From Channallabes apus (Eukaryota > Chordata > Actinopteri > Siluriformes > Clariidae): a stretch of DNA of 64,000 nt. The notes under the pieces are model-generated. The model did no database searches. It saw only the letters and a program-made list of their open reading frames with translations, and was not told the DNA's origin. Position numbers and translations under genes: made by a program. This document shows, piece by piece, positions 51,965 through 62,158 of the stretch. The stretch lies in NCBI GenBank assembly GCA_030522415.1, contig CM060104.1:23890825-23954824 (forward strand), read 5' to 3'. How positions within the stretch are numbered: the stretch's first letter is position 1; each line of letters starts with the position of its first letter.

Positions 51965-54934
51965 TTATAAAAATGCTTGGCTAAATAAATAGGTTTTTAG
52001 CCTAGACTTAAACACTGAGACTGTGTCTGAGTCCCGAACACTATTTGGAAGACTATTCCATAATTTTGGGGCTTTGTAAGAAAAAGCTCTGCCCCCAGCT
52101 GTAGTTTTCATAATACGCGGTACTGATAAGCAGCCTGCATCCTTTGACCGAAGTAGGCGTGGCGGATCGTAAGACAATAGCAGTTCGCTCAGATACTGCG
52201 GCGCGAGACCATTTAATGCCTTATATGTCAAGAGTAGTATTTTAAAATCAATGCGAAATTTCACAGGGAGCCAATGCAGTGAAGATAGGATAGGGGTGAT
52301 GTGCTCATATCTTCTGGTTCTAGTGAGGACTCTCGCTGCTGCATTTTGGACTAGCTGAAGCTTGTTTATGCACCTAACTGAGCAACCAGACAGTAAGGCA
52401 TTACAATAGTCTAACCTAGAAGTGATAAAAGCATGAACTAGTTTTTCTGCATCATTTAGCGACAATATATTTCTTATTTTGGCGATATTTCTAAGGTGAA
52501 AGAATGCTATCCTGGTGATATTATCTACATGAGCTTCAAATGAAAGGCTGGAATCTATAATCACGCCGAGGTCTTTTACTGTTGCACTTGACGGAACAGA
52601 AAGGCCATCTAAAGTTACGGTGTGATCTAAGATTTTACTTCTAGCTGTATGCGGTCCTATGACTAGAACTTCTGTCTTATCCGGATTAAGCAGAAGGAAG
52701 TTAATTAGCATCCAATTTCTTATGTCCTGAACACATTGCTCAACTTTAGTAAGATGGTTTTTCTCATCAGGTTTTGTTGAGACATATAACTGTGTGTCGT
52801 CAGCATAACAATGAAAACTAATACCATGCTTACGGATTATGTTGCCCAGAGGAAGCATGTAAAGGGAAAAAAGCAGTGGGCCTAAAACTGAACCCTGCGG
52901 AACGCCAAACTCCACTAGAGAACATGCAGAATAATCACCATTTAAGTCTACATACTGATAACGATCGGTCAAATAGGATCTGAGCCAGGAGAGGGTTGTA
53001 CCCTTAATTCCTACTAAATTTTCTAATCTGTGAAGAAGAATAGCATGATCAATAGTGTCAAAAGCTGCACTGAGGTCGAGTAATACAAGCATAGTTACAC
53101 AACCCTGATCAGAGGCCAATAGGAGGTCATTTACTACTTTAACGAGTGCTGTTTCTGTGCTGTGATGAGGCCTAAATCCTGACTGATACAGTTCATGTAT
53201 GCCATTTCTATGTAGATATGAGCATAGCTGCTCCGCTACTATCTTTTCCAGAATCTTAGAGATAAAGGGGAGGTTTGATATTGGCCTGTAATTGGACAGC
53301 TGACAGGGGTCGAGGTCAGGTTTCTTAATTATTGGTTTAATAACTGCTACTTTAAAAGATTTTGGAACATAACCAATGCTGAGTGAGGAATTAATTATTC
53401 TCAACATCGGTTCTGTTATTACTGGTGCTATCTGTTTAAGAACATGTGTCGGTATAGGATCTAATATACAGGTTGATGAATTTGCAGAAGAGATGAGTGA
53501 AATTAGTTCATTCTCTTCAAGAGGAGTAAAGTATTCTAGGTTTGAATCTGACATGGCTAGGTTAACATCAGTATCAATTACATTGTTTGGTTTCAAAGCC
53601 TCAATTTTATGCCTGATATTTACAATTTTATTATTAAAAAAGTTCATGAAGTCCTCACTATTGCATGATGTTGTTGTGGAGATTTCTGTAGTGGTCTTAT
53701 TTCTGGTTAATTTGGCTACGGTATTAAATAAAAATCTAGGATTATTTTTATTTTCTTCTATAAGAGTGGAGAGATACGTTGATCTAGCTACACTAAGAGC
53801 TTTCCTATAGTTCAGGATGCTCTCTTTCCATGCTATTTGAAATACCAACAATTTAGTTTGACGCCATTTACGCTCTAATTTCCGAGCAGTCTGTTTTAAA
53901 GTGCGCGTGTGATCGTTATACCAGGGAGCGAGTTTCTTATCTCTAATAATTTTTCTTTTAGCTGGAGCTACATTATCTAAGGTACAACGAAGTGTCGACT
54001 CTAAATATTCAGTCGCCTGATCAAGTTCTGTGGGGTCAGACGGTGGCCTAATCGAAGTTGGTAACTCTGGGAGATTACTGATAAAACTCTGTGTGGTAGT
54101 TGATGTGAATGTACGTTTAATACGGTAGCGCGGTACTGTGCGTACATTATCACTGTGAGACACTTGAATGGAGACAAGATAGTGATCTGAGATAATTTCA
54201 GAGAGTGGAATTGTGAACACATTTCTTATAGTTAATCCGAAGAATATTACTAAATCTAAAGTGTGACCTGCTTTATGAGTGGGTCCTACTACACACTGAT
54301 TTACACCTACGGAGTCCAGTATGGATATAAATGCTGTTCTCAGAGGGTCTTCTGGATTCTCAAAATGAATGTTAAAATCTCCAGCAATTAACACTTTGTC
54401 TACAGAAATGACCAGGTCTGAGATGAAATCTGCAAATTCACTAAGAAATTCAGAATACGGCCCTGGAGGTCTGTAAATTATAATTAGTGGAATCGACTGA
54501 GCTGATTTAATATACTTAAATACACTTATGTTACTATAGAGAATTTCAAATGAGTTAAATTTGTGTCTGTGTTTTTGTACGATAGACAGATTATCATAAT
54601 GAATAACTGCGACGCCTCCTCCTCTACCAGTTAACCGAGGCTGGTGTATGTAGCTGTATCCAGGAGGACTAGCTTCATTTAGAGCTACATACTCGTCCTG
54701 TTTAACCCATGTTTCAGTTAAACAGAGTATATCAAACGCCTGATCTGTGATAATTTCAATAACAATAACTGCTTTTGATGTGAGAGATCTAATATTTAAC
54801 AATCCTAGCTTCAGATCAGAGGTGCCGGCTGCGCATTCAGAATGATCGGAGTTTGTGGACTTTATGTTAATTAGATTATTGAAACAGACTTTCTGGGTCT
54901 TTCTACATTTTTGCTTAGATCGGGGAACAGACAC
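51965..54934 (-). CDS. L2 ORF2 protein: endonuclease and reverse transcriptase, intact
   Basis: A protein of 989 residues. Residues about 40-260 are an APE-type endonuclease: [37 protein letters not shown] and SDHYLVS (catalytic Asn, Glu, Asp, His). Residues about 490-770 are the [32 protein letters not shown] (first Asp), [16 protein letters not shown] and [11 protein letters not shown] (YADD). The C-terminal part includes LDYCNALL and LHWLPV. The enzyme nicks target DNA and primes cDNA synthesis there. No stop or frameshift is seen. The start MSVPR is shared with the truncated copy at 9036. The 3' UTR matches the truncated copy at 24803-25198. Confidence 0.95.
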   Translation of the reverse strand: MSVPRSKQKCRKTQKVCFNNLINIKSTNSDHSECAAGTSDLKLGLLNIRSLTSKAVIVIEIITDQAFDILCLTETWVKQDEYVALNEASPPGYSYIHQPRLTGRGGGVAVIHYDNLSIVQKHRHKFNSFEILYSNISVFKYIKSAQSIPLIIIYRPPGPYSEFLSEFADFISDLVISVDKVLIAGDFNIHFENPEDPLRTAFISILDSVGVNQCVVGPTHKAGHTLDLVIFFGLTIRNVFTIPLSEIISDHYLVSIQVSHSDNVRTVPRYRIKRTFTSTTTQSFISNLPELPTSIRPPSDPTELDQATEYLESTLRCTLDNVAPAKRKIIRDKKLAPWYNDHTRTLKQTARKLERKWRQTKLLVFQIAWKESILNYRKALSVARSTYLSTLIEENKNNPRFLFNTVAKLTRNKTTTEISTTTSCNSEDFMNFFNNKIVNIRHKIEALKPNNVIDTDVNLAMSDSNLEYFTPLEENELISLISSANSSTCILDPIPTHVLKQIAPVITEPMLRIINSSLSIGYVPKSFKVAVIKPIIKKPDLDPCQLSNYRPISNLPFISKILEKIVAEQLCSYLHRNGIHELYQSGFRPHHSTETALVKVVNDLLLASDQGCVTMLVLLDLSAAFDTIDHAILLHRLENLVGIKGTTLSWLRSYLTDRYQYVDLNGDYSACSLVEFGVPQGSVLGPLLFSLYMLPLGNIIRKHGISFHCYADDTQLYVSTKPDEKNHLTKVEQCVQDIRNWMLINFLLLNPDKTEVLVIGPHTARSKILDHTVTLDGLSVPSSATVKDLGVIIDSSLSFEAHVDNITRIAFFHLRNIAKIRNILSLNDAEKLVHAFITSRLDYCNALLSGCSVRCINKLQLVQNAAARVLTRTRRYEHITPILSSLHWLPVKFRIDFKILLLTYKALNGLAPQYLSELLLSYDPPRLLRSKDAGCLSVPRIMKTTAGGRAFSYKAPKLWNSLPNSVRDSDTVSVFKSRLKTYLFSQAFL

Positions 54935-55030
54935 AGTCTCAATAAGGTGAACCCTGAGTGACGACTCTATGCAGCTAGCAGACGGTTGGTTTAGCCTGTC
55001 TGTCTGCTCCCTGGCCTGGGCTCTGGATTG

Positions 55031-55936
55031 TCACCGATTAACTAGACCTCTACTGAGACTATGAGCTATACTACAGGAAATGAGAGCAGCACCTTCCCGA
55101 GTGGGATGGACACCGTCCCGCCCTAACAGGCCAGCTTTGCCCTCAAAGGTCTTCCAATTGTCTATGTAGCCCACATTATTTTTGGAGCACCACCTGGACA
55201 TCCAGCGGTTCAGCGACCATAACCTGCTGTAAGCTATGTCGCCACGTCTCATTGGGATGGGACCAGAGCATACTACTTCATCGGACATCGCCTTCGCTAA
55301 TTTAAACACCTCTGTAAAGTTACTCTTACTAACCTCTGACTGACGAAGGCGTATATCATTAGCTCCAGCATGTACCACTATCTTAGAGAACCTGTGCTGT
55401 CCTAGAGCCCTAAGATTACCTGCTATGTCCGGTGCTCTGGCTCCCGGGACACACCTAACCACTGCCGCTGGCGCCCCTAAAGGTCTAGCTAATGTCACGT
55501 GCCTCAGTATAGAGTCTCCTATAACCAGAGCTCTTTCAGGTTTCTCAGCGGGTGCAGCACTGAGGAGAGCAAACCTGTTGGACACGTGACGCGCAGAGGA
55601 GGTGTGCTCCGGTGGGCTAGCCTTAGCGTTAGCTTTGGCTGAACGAGTATGCCGCCGAGTCGTCACCCACTCGCCCCGCTGTGAGGGCTCTAATGCCGGA
55701 GTCGGGGGCTGTTTATCTCCGCCTGTGGCACCCAGACTGTCGGCTACGAGAATAACACTGCTCTCACACTGTCTAACACTCTCTAAAGTCTGGATGCGCT
55801 CCTCTAACGCTGATATCTTCTCCGTCAGAGTGCTCACTAACACACACCTATCACAAATAAAGTTATCGCTAATGACGGAGGAAGAATGTCTAAACATCCT
55901 GCACTCTACACACTGAACAAGCTGAACGGTAGACAT
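55031..55936 (-). CDS. L2 ORF1 protein: Cys motif, coiled coil and SGNH esterase
   Basis: About 301 residues from ATG 55936 (MSTVQLVQ); an upstream extension of the frame lies in Tc1 sequence and is not real. An N-terminal Cys motif (CVECRMF..CDRC) is followed by a short coiled coil (LTEKISALEERIQTLES) and a basic linker. The SGNH hydrolase has ALVIGDSILRHV (Ser), HAGANDIRLRQ and DGVHPT (Asp, His). The Cys motif is absent from the other L2 ORF1 at 9133-10020. It probably binds element RNA and has an esterase whose role is unclear. It lies 96 bases upstream of ORF2. Confidence 0.9.
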   Translation of the reverse strand: MSTVQLVQCVECRMFRHSSSVISDNFICDRCVLVSTLTEKISALEERIQTLESVRQCESSVILVADSLGATGGDKQPPTPALEPSQRGEWVTTRRHTRSAKANAKASPPEHTSSARHVSNRFALLSAAPAEKPERALVIGDSILRHVTLARPLGAPAAVVRCVPGARAPDIAGNLRALGQHRFSKIVVHAGANDIRLRQSEVSKSNFTEVFKLAKAMSDEVVCSGPIPMRRGDIAYSRLWSLNRWMSRWCSKNNVGYIDNWKTFEGKAGLLGRDGVHPTREGAALISCSIAHSLSRGLVNR

Positions 55937-55979
55937 TATAACGTACCTCTGTGTCGGAGTTTTTAGTTGTTTAGTTGAG

Positions 55980-56885
55980 GAAACTCGCCAATAAATCAAA
56001 TGGAAAGGTTGTAAAAGGGAAGCGTACTGGTAGACCAAGAAAGACATCAAAGCGCCAAGACAGAAAACTTAAAGCAATATGACTTGAAAACAGAAAATGC
56101 ACAACAAAACAAATGAGGAACAAATGGGCAGAAAGTGGAGTCAATGTCTGTGAACGGACAGTAAGAAATCGCCTAAAAGAAATGGGATTTACATACAGAA
56201 AAGCCAAAAGAAAACCATCATTAACATCTAAACAGAACAAAAACAAGGTTTCAGTGGGCTAAAGAAAGTCAATCTTGGACTGCGGATGACTGGATGAGAG
56301 TTAGATTCAGTGATGAATCACGAATCTGCATTGCGCAGGGTGATGATGCTGGAACTTTTGTTTGGTGCCGTTCCAATGAAATTTATAAAGACAACTGCCT
56401 GAAGAAAACATGCAAATTTCCACAATCATTATTGATATGGGGTTGTATGTCAGGTAAAGGTATGGGAGACATGACAGTCATTACATCTTCTATAAATGCA
56501 CAAGTTTATGTTGAGATTTTGGACACTTTTCTTATTCCATCAATTGAAAGGATGTTTGGTGATGGTAGCATCATTTTTCAGGATGATAATGCATCATGCC
56601 ATAGGGCAAAATCTGTGAAAACATTCCTACAGGAAATACATATAATGTCAATGGCATGGCCTGCAAATAGTCCGGACCTTAATCCAATTGAAAATCTGTG
56701 GTGGAAATGAAAGAAAATGGTCCACGACAAGGCTCCAACCTGCAAAGCTGATCTGGCAACTGCAATAAGACAAAGCTGGAGACAGACTGATGAAGTATAC
56801 TGTTTGACATTAGTTAAATCCAGGCCTCAGAGAATTCAAGCTGTTATAAAAGCCAGAGGTGGTGCAAAAAAAACAAGTAGTGTTT
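55980..56885 (+). pseudogene. Tc1-like transposase copy C, catalytic part
   Basis: It continues the N-terminal part: KRTGRPRKTSKR (GRPR-type link), then a helix-turn-helix, then the core with FSDESRICI (D1), FQDDNASCHRAK (D2) and SPDLNPIENLWW (E). Stops interrupt it at several points (near 56080, 56260, 56280 and 56708). Together with the L2 insertion this copy is dead. Confidence 0.85.
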
Positions 56886-57954
56886 TTATTTGGTGATTCC
56901 ATATTTTTTTCCTCTGTTTGAGTTGTTAAAACAGTTGTCATTGACTATAGTTATCTTTCTTTGTTTTTTTTAAAGTGTTTTATACAGCCAGAAGTTTGGA
57001 TTGTTGAGTGAAAATAGTTTTGTGGCATGTATGTGCTTGTTTTTTTTTCTACACAATTAAACATTTGAATGAACATCTTCTGAGAGGGGTGATTCCAGAA
57101 TTTTTGCCAGGGGTTGTATATGAAAATAATATATAATTAATATATTTCCCCCCTATACTACATGTGTTTTTTTATATAGATTATTTTATAATCAAATTCG
57201 TTTGGTGCAATTTGTAAATCATGAACCTATTAATTTATGTTGTAATATAATATTTGATAGAGGTTATGTTGAGGAGGGTTGGGAGCAATCCGTGGCAGGG
57301 AGGCATTTTAGCGCATAACACCGGTACGCAGCGTTTCTGAAAGATTTAGCTCCAGCAGGCTGTAACAGGAGAAGATCTAAAAATATTTTTAATTGTAAAA
57401 ACTTCTCTGTCCACTCCGGAGCAAGAAAATATGCGATTTGTCATTTTTGTGTGTTTATTTCTTGATAAACAAATGAGATAATCTCAGTTCACCCCCAGTG
57501 CTCAAATATCCCCCTTCTTGGTCGGCGAGTGCGAGTGACGTCACTCCCCATACAATCCCGCCCCACAGTATAGACCCGCCCCTGACGCTGATTGACAGGT
57601 TTCTGTGTAACGTGTTGGAAATGCAATTGCAAATGGATTAGCGATTGCGTTTGAATTTTGGCCGGCTTGACGCGCGGCGCAGAGAAAGTGAAAAAGCAAA
57701 TGTGGTACTTGATTTTGATATTTAAATATGACAGGTTCATGACGTGTAAGACCTGGGAAATACAAATGCAAATGGACTTTGTTTTTTCATTTGAAATTTG
57801 GCAGTCAGTGTGCGCTCGCAAAGGGGAATCAGCAAACGGTAATGCAAAGTTTGCAATTGCATTTGAATTATAGCACACTTTGTGCGTCCACATATGGGAA
57901 ACGCAATTGCAAATGCAATTGCATTTGAATATTGTCCGCGATATCGCTCCATAA

Positions 57955-58414
57955 ATAATCTTGCATCACTAAAACATTGTAAAACATGGCATGAGATGGC
58001 TACACTCCATAGATTACTCTGCACCTTTACAGTGTCAGGAAATCCTATGATGAATGCTGAGTTTGTATTTAAAGGGTTAGTCCAAACATGAAAATTCGTT
58101 CAATAATTACTCAGATTTATATATTCATTTGCATTTATATGCTTCTGTCCAATACAACAAACACTATATTCAAGGTATTAATAAATTGTATAATTAATAA
58201 GAAAACAATGCTTTACCAGGCAATCATCAAAGAGATCCTCTTCAGATTCACGTCTCATCTTTACGCTTTGTTTCTGTGAAAATATTTACATTGTATCATT
58301 ACATAATCTTTTATTCGTACAACTACATTTAGGCATTTCTTCATCTTTTGACTCGACACAGGATGACTCGACTTATTTTTATTGTCTGCAATGCGATTTA
58401 GACAAATTAGAACT
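57955..58414. other. No gene seen
   Basis: AT-rich, with short frames only. Confidence 0.4.
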
Positions 58415-59326
58415 GCGGTCAAGCCAGCCGCGATTGATTTTAGTGTGTGCACATATTACAGTGATTACGGTAGTTTCAGGACCGACACAGAGACAACGCG
58501 CTTTCAGAGCGCTTTTCATTTAGACGCCCAGGACTGAGAGATAATACAACATGCTCGTCAATTTTTACTTGCTTATTTATTTGCATTTCTGCTTTAATAT
58601 CCGTGTTATTTATTGGTGACTTTGACGGTTGTCTGTTACAATATTTTTCTTAAATATTCACCATTCAAATAATTGTTTTATGTAGATAAGTACAGCAGAA
58701 TTCGTAGAAAACAGACAAAATAATGTATTTAGTCTTTCTAAATACCAGAATTGATTTTTATTTTGTTTTACTGTTCAAAAGTAGCAGTTATTCTTCAATG
58801 AATGTTTTCTATAATGAGGATTAACGTCTGCTTTGGAAGAGAGGTCAAATAAACAAATGTTCACAATGGGGAAAAAAAGTTAAATAAAATGCCTTTATTT
58901 CACTTCAGAGACCTATGAAAAAAAATTCTAGTAAGTATAAAACGCCATGGTCAGTTTTTATCCCAAATAATGTACACACATTATATTTATAAAAAAAAAA
59001 AAAGTAGAAAAAAACAATGATCAGTTCTTATTCAGGACATCCCATACTATATACACACCAAATATGAAATAATTTTACTGCAGCATTTTTCAGATATTGG
59101 ACATTATTACACTTTAAAGGGGTATAAAGACCCCATTTCTAATAAGTAGAAAAAAACAATGATCAGTTCTTATTCAGGACGTCCCATACTATATACACAC
59201 CACATATGAAACTATTTTACTGCAGGATTTTTCAGATATGGGGCATTCTCTCTGTGTTGTTCATGAAACTACCATAATCACTGTAATATGCGCGCGCACT
59301 AAAATCAATCGCGGCTGGCTTGACCG
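58415..59326. repeat. Inverted repeat pair with an internal 140-bp tandem repeat
   Basis: Bases 58415-58478 and 59263-59326 are inverted copies (gccagccgcgattgatttta in one arm) with few differences. Between them, gtagaaaaaaacaatgatca starts a unit near 59005 that recurs near 59146, giving two tandem copies of about 140 bp. This may be a non-autonomous foldback element. No coding frame. Confidence 0.6.
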
Positions 59327-61069
59327 TGTTTTTCTGAACCGCGGCTGGCTTTACCGCAGTAAATTAGAGCTGCTGTCAATACTGTATGAACATATGTACA
59401 GGTTCTTTACTCGTAACTCATTAATAAAGTTCGGCTTCAGAAAAAAAAACGTTTATTGCTAGTGCTCTTTTACCATTTAATGCTTTAACACACACGACTC
59501 AGTTTGTTCAGAAATGGCATCTAACTGGCGAGCCTTTGTCTGAACACGCCGTTTTCACTCGGGGTGGGGGTAAGAAACACACATCTCGGTGTATTAATCC
59601 GCGCGCTCGGTTCGTTATTATTTTATTTATTTATTTATTTACCACAGGACCCATGGGGGCTCCGTAGGTTCAGGTTTTTACACGAAAACGGTGTTTTGTG
59701 AATCTCCACACTATTAAAAACTGAAATTGCTAATTGTACGTCCTGAGATTAAGATGAACATTAATTGGGAGTCATGAAAGCGAGAATCACATCCAAAAAA
59801 GAAAGCTAAACTTACCTCGAACACGACAAACTCCAGCTGCAGCCACGCCGTGTTGTAACCTCCGTGATGATTCCCAACCGACTGATACACAGCGCGGGCA
59901 CAGCGTCTCCAAACACACATGCGCAGTTTAATTTGCACACATTTTCGGCTTCAGTAGACACACAATACTTCAGACTGAAACACGACTGCCCCCTACAGGT
60001 AATGAAGGGCATGTTCACAGCTTCCCGCACGCAGCCGCGCAAAGCCGCGGCAAGTCACGGGATCCCTTTTCTCGAAACGCGGGTTTTTAATGGCGACATC
60101 TGTATGCAGTCTCATCAAACTCGCAACTCACTCCGAAGAGCATCCTTCTCTGCCTTGCAAACTCCCAACTCACTCCGAAGGGTACCAATCTCTGCCTCTG
60201 TCTGTTTCCTTCCTTCACAGAATTCTGTTGACCAGGGCTTGAAATTTAATATCGTATATAATATTTAATATTGGCATAATATCCCTGCCACAATTCTCAC
60301 AGCTGTACAGTATGAATTGAAATAATAACAATAGTGTTTTTCTTTACTGAATAGGCAGAGCCTCTGAATAGGCAGAGCCGTTGATGTCTTTGGTTTCGGC
60401 TGTGAGTGGATGCGCTGTAGTAATCCACGTTTTATACAAATTACATAACCTTTTTTCAGTCATGATATACTAACATATATTTCAGTCATGATTTCAGTCA
60501 TGATATACTAACATATTTTTGCCGTGTAGTGCGCGCGCAACATCTAAAGGGCGAGCGTTCACACAGCTGACCAAATCGTCATTAGCGTGCCCCTCCCCCA
60601 AACAGCGCAGCGAGGAGCATTTACATTCAAACAGGTTTTACAGGTGTGCTTTGCGAAGTCAGACACATACAGTACTGTACAAATGAAAATAACCTGTGAA
60701 TAGCTGTTCTCATCTACAGTATACACTCGGAGAAACTAGAATCCCTGGAATGAGATTTTTCTTACCATAACATGTAGTGTTATTAATCACTCTACACTGT
60801 TTTTAATTACTTTTAATTTTATTTATAAATAAACAAACCAAATAAAATTATTCCATGTGTATTTACCCTTTGTAAAATAGCATTAAAAATGATGGGTCGT
60901 GTATCAAGCGATTAAAAAACAATACAAGGCACGTTATGATAAGGAACCTTTCTACAGTACAGTATCTCTTCCATTTCAGTGATTAAAAAACGGTAAAAAT
61001 GTCAATTTTGGAATCCACAGAAGCAAAAGAACATGATAATAATAATCAAAATAATATTATTATTCTTTT
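59327..61069. other. Non-coding; small repeats, CpG-rich patch
   Basis: Contents: (attt)n near 59618-59640; a CpG-rich patch at 60020-60080 (gccgcgcaaagccgcggc) with weak inverted similarity to 37200-37235; a repeated aactcactccgaag near 60120-60180; a duplicated gaataggcagagcc near 60348-60378; a duplicated tcagtcatgatatactaaca near 60457-60512. A 134-codon frame (59864-60268) resembles nothing known. Confidence 0.45.
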
Positions 61070-61800
61070 TGCTTTTTATGTCCACCATTTAATAATGATT
61101 TAATTATCAATAATTAAAGCTGCTCACATCGCGCGCTTTCACTTTAAAAATGCAGTGTTTAATCAGCAAGTATATGTCGCCTCTCTTTATGATTGATAAA
61201 TATTCTGACTGAAACAAATCTGCTCGTGTCAGATTGTTCATTTTTTATGAAAGAGGAGAGTAGAAGGGGAAACGTTTGCATGATCCCGCGTGTGCGCCTT
61301 TAACTTTGATCTAAAGTCAGATGAACGCGCGCGCCGATATGAGAGATTAGATCTTTCAGCACGCCGATGTCAGTCCCTATAGCAAGGAGCATTTACTTAC
61401 ATCTAAACTGAGTCATTTACATAAATCACTGATCACATTTAAACAATTTATTCATACAGATGTACATGTTTTATAGGTTTGTTACTGAAGAACTGTGGCA
61501 GCGGGCACACCTAATAATAAATGCCGGATTATTATATATTTTTTTTATTTATAGTTTTATATAAATAAAAATGCTTTTATAAATGTGGGCTACTGTTATC
61601 TACTTCAAATATTTGTTAAAACAGCCAGGAAACTCACTCTGACCATTTTAATAATTCATTGATAAATTAGTGATTCATCGTCGTCTCCACAGCAGTGAGC
61701 GCGCCTATAATTCACTTCTCATACGAATTACATAATCTAATAATTTTTTTCATTAGTTTATATTAAAGCAGATATTTATCTTTCTATAAGTATATATTTT
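61070..61800. repeat. Dispersed repeat, second copy of the 36.2-kb family
   Basis: It matches 36165-36750 in the same orientation, with about 130 extra bases near 61600-61735. No open frame. The shared ends suggest a mobile, non-autonomous family. Confidence 0.75.
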
Positions 61801-61864
61801 TTCTAATTACAGTACAGGGTTGTTGTTCTTGCCATGTTACTGTGTGTGCTTTGCCATCTCAGAC

Positions 61865-62158
61865 TGTCATGTTTTCCTCTTCTACTGTGTTTGCGTCGGG
61901 TGTGTGTGCGAGGCATGATCGCGGAGGCGAGCTGACGGTTCAATAAAGTCCTTTATTTTTGTTATACTCAAAGAACATAAACTAACCCAACACAAACAAA
62001 ACAACTTCGACTAATGCTAGACGCCTGGCTGGAGTTCAGCCAGGCTATTTATAGCAAACATAAACATCATCAAATTAACTTCCCTCGGTTCAGGTGAGCT
62101 TCTACGTCACCTGACCGAGGTGCAAACTGGGAAACGAAGTCAAAAACGAAACTTAAAA
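61865..62158 (-). repeat. 3' LTR of the second decapeptide element, truncated
   Basis: It shares gcgaggcatgatcgc, the TATA-type ctataaatag, the hairpin gcctggctg / cagccaggc and the hairpin at 62083-62120 with the LTRs at 43.6 and 47.0 kb. The TGTAACGG end and the polypurine tract are deleted: near 62158 the sequence jumps into the coding end (aaaatcatcggaggccc). Confidence 0.75.

Larger units (their letters stand above)
50943..55979 (-). mobile_element. L2 non-LTR retrotransposon, apparently complete
   Basis: On the minus strand: short 5' leader, ORF1 (55936-55031), ORF2 (54934-51965), a 1-kb 3' UTR with a GA-rich tract (51580-51670) and an (attca)n tail (plus strand, 50940-50960). Both frames are intact, so this copy could be active or only recently inserted. 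It lies in the transposase gene of copy C. Clean target duplications are not evident, as is common for L2 elements. Confidence 0.9.
50448..57116 (+). mobile_element. Tc1-like transposon, copy C (different family), split by an L2
   Basis: The terminal repeats are about 245 bp, beginning caacccctggcaaaaattct and ending with its complement, flanked by TA (50446-50447, 57117-57118). Each terminal repeat has an outer and an inner copy of a ggaatcacc-type direct repeat, the IR/DR layout. On the left the inner repeat is doubled (50641-50670, 50671-50700). The transposase gene is interrupted by the L2 at about 50943-55979. Confidence 0.85.
49605..57954. mobile_element. Large palindromic (foldback) element with arms of about 840 bp
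   Basis: Arms 49605-50447 and 57117-57954 are inverted copies with few differences. The outer ends read ttatggaacgatatcgcgg. Each arm repeats the motif atttgcaattgcatt several times, holds gtgacgtcactcgc (CRE-like) and GC-box-like gggcggg, and ends in AT-rich sequence at the dyad. The arms carry no recognised gene. A Tc1-like transposon occupies the dyad. The superfamily is not identified. Confidence 0.8.

Noticed and set aside
55937..56050. N-terminal extension of the L2 ORF1 upstream of 55936
   Set aside because: The extra codons lie in the L2 leader and the disrupted Tc1 gene; the ATG at 55936 begins the recognisable protein.
59864..60268. 134-codon plus-strand frame
   Set aside because: No known motif, low support, and it lies among small duplications.
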